DNA from: Pseudoneurospora amorphoporcata
Taxonomy: Eukaryota; Ascomycota; Sordariomycetes; Sordariales; Sordariaceae
DNA: 64,000 bases
Assembly: GCA_033297205.1 (NCBI GenBank)
Contig: MU859150.1
Coordinates: 1-64,000 of the forward strand
Direction of reading: 5' to 3'
Shown here one piece after another: positions 56,544 through 64,000 of the stretch (its first letter is position 1; each line of letters begins with the position of its first letter). The notes under the pieces were generated by a model. The model worked only from the letters and a program-made list of their open reading frames with translations, ran no database searches and was not told the origin of the DNA. The position numbers and the translations under genes are program-made.

Positions 56544-57518
56544 CGTTGTGCGTGTTGTTGTAGGTTGGAGTGTGTATCCAAGGAAACGTAGATAGTTGTA
56601 GGGTCGAGGTCAATGGAGGAGAGATGGTGTTGTTGTTATATTAGTCGCAAGTCGTTTGCGGGGTATGTCCAGCGTGACTGCGATAAGAATACAGAAGGGG
56701 GGCTTAGACGCGGTTGTCCACTGGAGTTGTGGAATGGTTCAACACGGCAAACAGTGGTGTAGACGGAGTTAACACGGGATAATGGAACTGGATTACTCGG
56801 ATTCGTAAGCTACCTTGGGTATTGTGGCTTTGTCCTTCTTGTCTGCTGTTCTCGTGATGGATGGATCCATTCCGTTGCTGTCCATCAGGGTCCATTGGTG
56901 ATAATTGTTAGTGCACAGCTCTAAGCTCTGGTGGGGCTACGTCGAGGTTGATGTCATTTCTGTGGCGGAGCAGTGGCTGCCTCCCTTGGTCATCCACAGC
57001 CGGGTCTTGGCCCGACCCTCAATTGCCTGCCGGTGCATTTCCTCCAATCCTCTCTTCATCGCGTTCAACATCACATCCTCAACTCGACAAACAACGGCCG
57101 CAACTGTGGTTTGTGCCCAATCCAACTTGCACGGAAAATTCCCATTGTCTTTCAATCCGAGTATTTGGGCAATGACGGCTATCGACCTCCCGTTTGGACC
57201 TCCACCAAGCCACCACTGGATGGCAAGAGACAAAGACAAACAGTGTCATGGCCCGACACTGGCCTGGCCTTGACTGCCGAATGGTCATTAGAACGTCCTG
57301 GACTGTCCTGGGAATGTTCGGTTTGTTTTGCGACCACTTTGCGCATCCGATGGAAGCAAAAGATCAGACGAAAGAAACCACTTGTGAACGCCTTCGCTAA
57401 GCTGAACACGGGGGCCGAGTCTTCCTCATAGTCTTCTATCCATGGACTCCAACCTGGAACCGGACACTCAAATGCATTTCCTTCCTGGACCAAGTCAACA
57501 TGTCATGGACGTTTCCAT
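56544..57518. other. Intergenic region, 1.0 kb
   Basis: It holds the promoter of the Ysc84-like gene and the DNA just upstream of the GH5 relic. I could not find an N-terminal exon or signal peptide for the relic here. Confidence 0.5.
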
Positions 57519-58170
57519 TTGGATGTCCTTGTAACCTCGGGCCGCTGGATCCGCGATGCTTCCGACACCAATCTGACCTACGCCGGCGTCAACCGGCCCG
57601 GAGCAGCCGACGTCATTTGATGGTCCCCGACGGTCTGCAGTACCAATCCGTCGCAACCATCGTGTCCAGAATCAAGAGTCTCGGTATGAACGCTGTCCGT
57701 CTGACCTTGGCCATCCACATGATCGACGAGATATACTCCAAGCGTATATGGCCAACCATGTATGTCTGCCATGAGCCCCTTCATCTTCACCCCTGATCTC
57801 CATTGACAACATTGTGACTTGCACGGCAAACAATGGACATCCCTCACATCCATCGGCCTCCGGAACGAACCTCGCGGGCCCACCTCTGGCGCAGCCAAAT
57901 CCACCTACAACTGGCAAACCTGGTACCCATACATGAAACAAGGCCCCGAATTTCCGTCCTCTCCAACTGCACAACTACGAGAACAGCGCCAACAACTGCA
58001 ACAATCTGCAGAACAACCTGTACAACAATGGGTTTCAGTTCTCTGTGACGCAGGACTACGATGAACATTGGGGGCTGTTGACCCGTGATTGGAGCGCCTG
58101 GACAAGTTGTCAATGGGGCTTTAATTCCCATGGTCAAGAACACCCTCAGCTAGAAGCCCGGCTAAGCTGC
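57519..58170 (+). pseudogene. Broken GH5 cellulase-type glycoside hydrolase
   Basis: Pieces of a GH5 enzyme appear in three frames. Frame one, from 57519, gives LVTSGRWIRDASDTNLTYAG and VNRPGAADV, and ends at an in-frame TGA (57618). Frame two, from 57620, goes on with MVPDGLQYQSVATIVSRI and KSLGMNAVRLTLAI; an insertion of about five bases between the two explains the shift. Around 57837-57950 another frame gives SIGLRNEPRGP, with the NEP acid/base motif, and YNWQTWYPYM. A further shift yields CNNLQNNLYNNGFQFSV and DYDEHWGLLTRDWSAW up to about 58150. The signal peptide and the C-terminal half with the nucleophile are missing. The tail abuts the 3' end of the monooxygenase gene on the other strand. 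Indels, not C-to-T change, broke it. Confidence 0.8.
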
Positions 58171-58182
58171 AAATACGCGTGT

Positions 58183-59874
58183 TCACGCCTCCACCGTTTC
58201 CTCTCTTGTCTCCTCCTCAGCCTTATGCGGTTCCCCCTCCACATACACATCCCAATCATACCCCCTTCCCACGTGATCGGTCCTCAACTCCTTCTGTCCC
58301 CTTCCATACACCTTCTCTCTCGCCGTCCACGCCTCCGCACCCTCGGCTTCCTGCTCCGGATAAAGACCCCTTCTCCTCAACTCCGGCACCAACAAGTCCA
58401 CAACCTCCACAAACGTCCCAGGCGTAGTCACATACGCGACATTAAACCCATCAACATCCGCCTCTTTGACCCACCGCTCCATCTCATCCGCCACTTGCGC
58501 CGCAGTCCCCACGCTCACGGGACCAAGGCCACCCATGGCAGCGCGCTCCGCGACCACCCGCGCAGTCCATCGGGGTACTTCCTCCGAGGGGGTCGTAAAA
58601 CTTTCCATGATCGAAAGAACTTTATGTTTCTCTTTGGAATCCGACGCCGAAATCTCTTGGTCGAGGTTATCAGAAAACTGAGAGATATCAATCCCAGTCC
58701 AGCCTGAAAACAGAACCAATCCGCCGATCACGCTGGCGTTCTTGCGGGCTTCTTCATACTTTTGTTGGGCTTCCTCTTCCGTGCGGCCGACGATAGGCGT
58801 GAATGTCGCAAAGACTTTTAGGGAAGCTGCATCTCTACCCTTTGACTTTGCTAGCCGTCTGAGTTCTGCAACTTTGGGAGCTAGGACGGAGGGAGAATGG
58901 GAAGATACGAAGACGGCTTCTGCGTGCGTGGTTGCAAAGTCGGAGCCTGCTGAAGAAGTGCCGGCTTGGAAGAGGAAGGGGGTGCGTTGCGGCGACGGGG
59001 GTACGATGTGTGGGGTGGAGAGGGACAAGTATTTCCCGGAGTGGTTAATTTGGCGGACTTGGGATGGGTCGGTGTAGATGTCTAGGGAGGGGTTGGGCGA
59101 GATGGCCGAGGGGGTCCAGGATGCGTTCCAAAGTCTGGTTGCGGTTACCAAAACAGTCAGCCAGTCAGTCTGTCTCTCGTCTGGCAAAGCTTCTTTCGGG
59201 GGAAGTGGGAGGAATAGACAGATGACGGACAACAAAGAGAAGGGGGCAACGTACTTATACAACACCCGCAAGTACTCGTCAGCCTGCTCATACCGCTGGT
59301 CATGTTCAATGGGGTTATCAAGACCAATGGCCTTGAAAGCGCTCTTCTTCCACGACGTGACGATATTCCAACCAATTCGGCCTTTGGTCAAATGATCCAG
59401 CGTCGAAAACCGCTTCGCCAGCAAGAAGGGGGGCTCGAACGAAGTGGAAGCCGTGATGCCGAAAGCGAGGTTTTTGGTTACGGCGGCCATTGCTGAGATG
59501 GGCTATTCATTCATAACTTTTGTTAGCGGCACTGGGTGTCTCCGTCTCTGCCCTAGATAAGAAGGACTTACAATAATAGGATCCCCCACCGGCCACTGCG
59601 CCCCCCTCCTCACACACTCATCAAGACTTCCCTCATACGTATCATACCCGCCATAAGTATCCGCCAGAAACAGCGCGTTGATGCCTCCCTTTTCCAACAG
59701 TTTGGCCAGGTTGATCCAGTAATCGAGGGAGTCGAATTTGGTTGACGAACGATCGAGGGGGTTCTTCCATTGTCCTGGCGACAAATGGCCGGGGGTAAAC
59801 ATGTCGAAGGCGTTGAGGACGATTTGTTTCTTGGGGGCATTGGCCGTGGATGAGGGGGTTGAGGTGTCAGCCAT
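58183..59874 (-). CDS. FMN-dependent luciferase-like monooxygenase (NtaA/SnaA/DszA type)
   Basis: Three exons: 59874-59572, 59502-59255 and 59134-58183, joining in frame to 500 residues; introns of 69 and 120 nt. The start at 59874 (MADTSTPSS) is preferred over ATG 59967, whose extra residues look like leader. Motifs fit bacterial-type two-component flavin monooxygenases of the nitrilotriacetate / dibenzothiophene-sulfone family: IVLNAFDMFTPGHLSPGQW, DYWINLAKLLEKGGINALFLADT, GITASTSFEPPFLLAKRFSTLD, GRIGWNIVTS, TPFLFQAGTSSAGSDFA and DGFNVAYVTTPGTF. Such enzymes use reduced FMN from a partner reductase and O2 to cleave C-N or C-S bonds. The permease gene next to it on the same strand suggests uptake followed by catabolism of a nitrogen- or sulfur-containing compound. 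The family is often bacterial-like in fungi; codon use here looks native. Confidence 0.88.
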
Positions 59875-60649
59875 GTTGGGTGGTTGGACTGGTGGTGGAC
59901 TGTTGGTGGCAAGGCGTGGAAGTGTGAGGTTCGGGATAACTTGGACAGTGTGGAAGGACGTCGACACAACGTCAACAGCAGCTGTCGTATCGTTCGATGA
60001 TGGCCCGGCACTTTGGACAGAAGGGTTGAGAAGGGTTCAGACCCCTCATATACCAGACTAAGCCCTTGCTCAAGCTCATAACGGGCTACGGGATGTCGAC
60101 ATGGCGGCACCAACCACTCCCTCGGATCACTGTCCCGTCTGGTGGTGCGGGGGTGCATGTTGTCATCAAGCGGTGGATGGTGCCATGCAGATGGTAACAT
60201 TGATTGCATCAGAACACCACTTCCGGACTGGACGCCAAGTTTGTCATATCACCGGTCGTGGCCAAGAGCCCAAGACCGCTCACATTGATGGCCTTGACGA
60301 AAATTGGTTGAGGCAGCACTCATGACCAAATCATGACCAAGTGATGAGTAGGTACAGATTGGAAGGTGCTTTAGCCCTCTACTATCACGGTCTGGTTTCG
60401 TGGTTGTCCCCGAAACTTGTACAGATCCGTGAATGAGAAGCACGCCGTCGTCACAAAAGGACTGGGCTCAACGAACCTCACAGGTTGTTGATGGAGTCAA
60501 GTTTCGCCTGAACACCAGACATGACAGTACAGACACACCACCACATTGATGGGAGTCTTTATGAGGCTCACTATCGCCAACTCTCCGGATTATGTCCTAT
60601 CTACAGTGCAGGCCCTCTCTACAAGGCTGCTGGCCGCCTCCACCCTATC
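59875..60649. other. Intergenic region between monooxygenase and permease
   Basis: About 0.8 kb with the monooxygenase promoter and the permease 3' flank. I see no gene or repeat. Confidence 0.5.
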
Positions 60650-62267
60650 CTAACCACTCTTTTCCGGAGTCACATCAACCTCCTCCTGACCCTTCTCCGA
60701 ATTAGACGCCGTCGTAGATGCAGTCTCAGCGTTCCGCTCAGCATCAACCGCAGGCTCAAGTTGACTATCAAGCACAGTTAGCATATTGGCTCTCTCGACT
60801 TCCTCTTCGGACAAGATGAACTTACCTCGACCTCTTCAGCGCCACATTCAAACACTGCGCCGTAATGATCAGACAAACCGCATTCGCCAACACAAACGAA
60901 TACCCCTTCCTGAACTGGGGAGCCTCCGTGGTCGGAAACGTCAAAAGCTGCGTCCAAGCCGTTGTGCTCTGCGCGACCGTATTCAGCAACACAATCGCAA
61001 ACGACCGTTCAGCCGAAGACTTGCCCATGACGGCATTAACCCATCCATAGAGGACAGCCGACATGGCCACGGAGCTGTACGTCGTCATGAAGGCGAACCA
61101 GAGCGCCGAGTCGGGTACGTTCCAGATGACCAGGATGACCAACCCGATGATGTTCCAGATATGCGCAATCGTGATGGCCCACGCCGGACCGACCACCAAG
61201 TCCGAGACGAAGCAGATGAAGAGGACGTAAAAGATGCCGATGGCCGGACTGATGGTTCCCAGCTGGTTGACTTCCGACTGGCTGTATTTCCCCAGGCTCT
61301 TCAGCCAGAGCAGGTACCCGCCAGCCGAGTAGTTGATGCTGCCGTTCCAGAAGAAAACATCCAGCACCAGCAGGGCCCAAAACTTGCCGTTGTTCGCCAG
61401 GCTCTTGAGCGTCGACAAGTTGAACTTGGGAGCAGCAACCGAATGTCCCACCCTCGCCAGCCGCTCCTTTGCAATCCGCACATCCTCCTCCTGCAAGAAC
61501 CACTTGTTCGGATGTTCCGGCGTGCCAGGCAGGATGAAATACCCGAGAATCCCAACGGGGATGGTGATGAGTGCGCAAATGATGTACATCCACCGCCACC
61601 CCGCCAGGCCATCAACACCCTCCAACCTCGATGACGCAGCACTCTGAATCAGACCGGCCGTCAGGGTCCCCAGCGTCAGACCGGTATAGAAAACGCCTCC
61701 CCGCCGGGAGATCTCGTCGCCGCGGTACCAGCTCCCGAAGATGTAATGCATGGCAGGGTAAAAAGCGGCTTCGAACCAGCCGATCAGAAACCGGTAGGCG
61801 GCCATCTGCCCGAACGAAGTGGCGCGGTATTGAGCCAAAGTAAAGAACCCCCAGGCGATGTCGAGGAAGGGGATCGTCCAGTGCATGGGCAGGTAGGTGA
61901 ACAGGAACATGAAGGGGATTTGGCCGACCACGGCGCCGACTGTGTAGAGCGTTTGCAGCTGGACTAGCTCGTTGCCGTGGAAATTGAGGTCTTCTTTGAG
62001 GCCGGCTACGTAGGCGTTGTCTGTGGGTGGACTTGGTTAGGTAGGTAGTAACATAAAGGGAGGAGAGATGAAGAGGGAAAGTCTAAAGAACGCACTGAGG
62101 TTGGCTTGATCAATGTACTTGATCCAGTAGGCAAGGAAGGCGTAGGGCACGATGAGAAGGTCGAGCTTCATGATGAGCCGTCTCTCGCGAGGGGTGTCGC
62201 TGTCGGCGAACCATTTGATGTGGTACCACTTCCGCTTGACGGTGTCGAATTGGTGATGGGGAGCCAT
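60650..62267 (-). CDS. MFS permease, DAL5/allantoate (anion:cation symporter) family
   Basis: Three exons: 62267-62096, 62020-60826 and 60764-60650, joining in frame to 493 residues; introns of 75 and 61 nt. Without the last intron the frame would stop at 60822 and lose the C-terminal tail; the GTAAGT donor and a GCTAAC...GATAG acceptor support splicing. Family marks are RRLIMKLDLLIVPYAFLAYW, YIDQANLNNAYVAGLKEDLN, MFLFTYLPMHW, FLIGWFEAAFYPAMHYIFGSWY and GWRWMYIICALITIPVG. These place it with Dal5/Tna1/Liz1-type transporters of organic anions such as allantoate, nicotinate or pantothenate. The cytoplasmic tail is acidic. It lies head-to-tail upstream of the monooxygenase on the same strand and may import its substrate. 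Confidence 0.88.
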
Positions 62268-63794
62268 TGTGTTTGGTTGGTGTTCGACTTCAAAGGCCGC
62301 TGTGAGGCTCTTTCCAAGATCCAGTGTGTCGATGTTAGACGGACGACTTGGTCACCCTCAAACCCGAAACAAGCCAGCAAAGAGACGTCAACAAGACCTG
62401 GATGTGGTTCTCTTTAAACAACATACAAGAGAGCGTTACATCAACATTCATCTACCACTGACAGATCTGGTCTTGTCTAGGTAGACGACACGCCAAGTCT
62501 TCCCGCCACGCAGGTTAGGTTGATAACACCATCACAATGGCACCTCTCCCTTCGGTAATGTGCACCGACGGAACGGATTGACGACCCTGGAATTGAATCC
62601 TGGGAATGCCTGATGGTGTGTGGTGTGCAGCCTAGACCTGACTGGAAACCGCCGTATGCCCAGCCCGACGAACTGGATTGTGCAAAGAACCAAGCAATTG
62701 CGGCATTCAAAGAGCTGGTTACGAGACATGGACGTTGTCGTTCCCAATCCAGATCAGGGACAGCCACGTGGATTGAGATTCCGTCGAGCTTGCTGGGACT
62801 TCACTACCTGTAGCCCTACAGAGATGAACCTCCGGAGCGAACTCTCAGAACTTGATGTTGATGATACCACCAACTTGCGGAGATCAACTACCAAGATGGC
62901 TTAAACTGTCACAGAGTCTAACAGCTCCCCACCGGTCGAGTGTCTCGTCTCGCTAAAAGCCAAGAAGCGAAGAGGTAAGAGACAGCCATGTAGCGAATTT
63001 GCACCTTCAGGCGCTGGATGTCGCAAGCGCTAATCACCATGGCGTATTTTTCTTGGAGGCAGTAGCAGTATCACGTACATCAATGCATGTGTGATAGATA
63101 GCCCAGGGCAGTACCGGTTCCAATTGGATTCCCGTTCAACTTTGAAGCGTGGCTGATTTCCAAAGATGAGATGGGGTGGGGGTCCTGTCCGGGTTAGGGT
63201 TGACAGCAAAAGGGGGGGGGGGCTGACCCGCTTTCCCTCCCCTCACACTTCCTTGCCGTGGACACTCGTCTTTATTATGGCCATTTTGATGTTTATCGCA
63301 ATACAAACAATTGGAAACTAACAAAGAAGGTATCAGCCGACAATTCGTTACCTATTCATGGCTTTCTTCCAGCAACGTTCAATCACGATCCACATAAGCC
63401 AAGTGGGTCGTCCCCTTCGCTAACAAAACACCAGCTCGAGCAACGTCCAAGGTACAAAAGATGGCGTCATCCAACCTCCGTCTCACCTCAGAGTCTCAGA
63501 CCGACCACCACCGACCGGTCTTCGGAGAGCCATCAGTGGGGGTTACACGCACACAGAGAAAGCCCCGGATTGAATGAACCAGGTGCCAGTTTTGGCAAGA
63601 GGCCCGGATGAGGGGAAGGGATGACGACGAAGGAGTGCCGATGGTGTGATGTCGTACCTATGGCGTGAGCCTGTGAGAGGATTGGCAAAGGCCACATATA
63701 CTTGACTTGTTGCGTCTGCGTCAGTGCTTTGTTCGTTTGGATTCAATTGCTGCCGCTCGACTCTGCGGAGAAAGCACGATAACTCGCATTCACA
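62268..63794. other. Intergenic region, 1.5 kb
   Basis: It lies between two divergent genes, the permease (-) and the partial gene at the right edge (+). No gene, TATA box or repeat beyond a 10-G run (about 63214-63223) is evident. Confidence 0.45.
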
Positions 63795-64000
63795 ATGGCA
63801 ACAAACGGGAAGGTTGTACCGGTGCGTCCGGTGGTCGAAAAGCTCGGCGAACTCTCAGTATCAGAGCAGGAAGTCAGCACTTCCTCATCACCAAGCACAA
63901 GTGAGCCCAGCACGCCGGGAACCCCAGGGACTTCATCTCAGCCTCAGTACAACTTCGTCCCCTTTGAGCCGCATCCGGGATATCCCAAGCCTCGCATCAG
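63795..64000 (+). CDS. N-terminus of an unidentified protein, cut by window edge
   Basis: An ATG in CACAATGG context opens a frame that runs to the end of the window (68 codons and two bases). It begins MATNGKVVPVRPVVEKLGEL, passes a Ser/Thr/Pro-rich segment (SSSPSTSEPSTPGTPGTSS) and reaches NFVPFEPHPGYPKPRI. The start context, absence of stops and amino-acid mix suggest a real gene. No signal peptide. I do not recognise the family from this part; what lies beyond the edge is unknown. Confidence 0.6.
   Translation, partial: MATNGKVVPVRPVVEKLGELSVSEQEVSTSSSPSTSEPSTPGTPGTSSQPQYNFVPFEPHPGYPKPRI

Noticed and set aside
55029..56591. 520-codon open frame on the plus strand over the Ysc84-like gene
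   Set aside because: Antisense shadow of a recognised gene, Gly/Leu/Val-rich, without motif; it also ignores the intron of the real gene.
63193..63200. Telomere-like TTAGGG word
   Set aside because: Only a single copy; not a telomeric array.

Overview
The window looks like nuclear DNA of a filamentous ascomycete, most likely a sordariomycete (Sordariales-like). The evidence is short introns (about 50-140 nt) with GT..AG ends and CTRAC-type branch points, a complete pH-signalling palA gene, a BimE/APC1 gene, fungal S8, GH3, GH93 and GT31 enzymes, and a Ty3-type retroelement whose stop codons fit C-to-T change at CpA, the pattern of RIP. The genus is not decided. I found no tRNA, rRNA, CRISPR array or bacterial-type operon. 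Multi-exon genes are given as one span from start to stop codon, and exon limits read from splice signals are in the text. | Layout. 1-2530: 3' end of a decayed Ty3/gypsy element (integrase tail, chromodomain, polypurine tract, 823-bp LTR that contains a GC-rich minisatellite). 3.0-8.9 kb: secreted enzymes, namely a GH93 arabinanase-like protein (-), a GH3 beta-xylosidase (+) and an S8 protease-like protein (-) that lacks the catalytic Ser. 10.1-21.4 kb: divergent housekeeping pair VPS41 (-) and APC1 (+). 21.7-29.4 kb: a PPxY-containing unknown protein (-), a flotillin (+) and a FucP-type MFS sugar transporter (+). 30.1-32.0 kb: a cytochrome P450 (-). 32.0-36.5 kb: no gene seen. 36.5-39.1 kb: palA/RIM20 (+). 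40.9-43.0 kb: two small Cys-containing proteins (-) that look like diverged paralogues, each with an intron that splits the start codon AT|G. 43.8-45.7 kb: a GT31 glycosyltransferase (-). 48.6-53.4 kb: a 1586-residue protein (-) of unknown function with seven acidic DPSYRPS-type repeats and a C-terminal part with three CxxC knuckles. 54.4-56.5 kb: a Ysc84/SYLF protein (-). 57.5-58.2 kb: a broken GH5 cellulase pseudogene (+). 58.2-62.3 kb: an FMN-dependent luciferase-like monooxygenase and a DAL5-type permease, both (-), a plausible catabolic pair. 63.8 kb to the edge: start of an unidentified gene (+). | How the genes relate. Most neighbours are functionally independent, as is usual in fungi. 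Three links are plausible: plant-wall breakdown (GH93, GH3, GH5 relic), vacuole/endosome traffic (VPS41, palA, Ysc84, flotillin, two proteins with PPxY motifs), and the monooxygenase-permease pair. The best candidates for something undescribed are the DPSYRPS/CxxC protein, the two split-start-codon small proteins and the S8 pseudoprotease.
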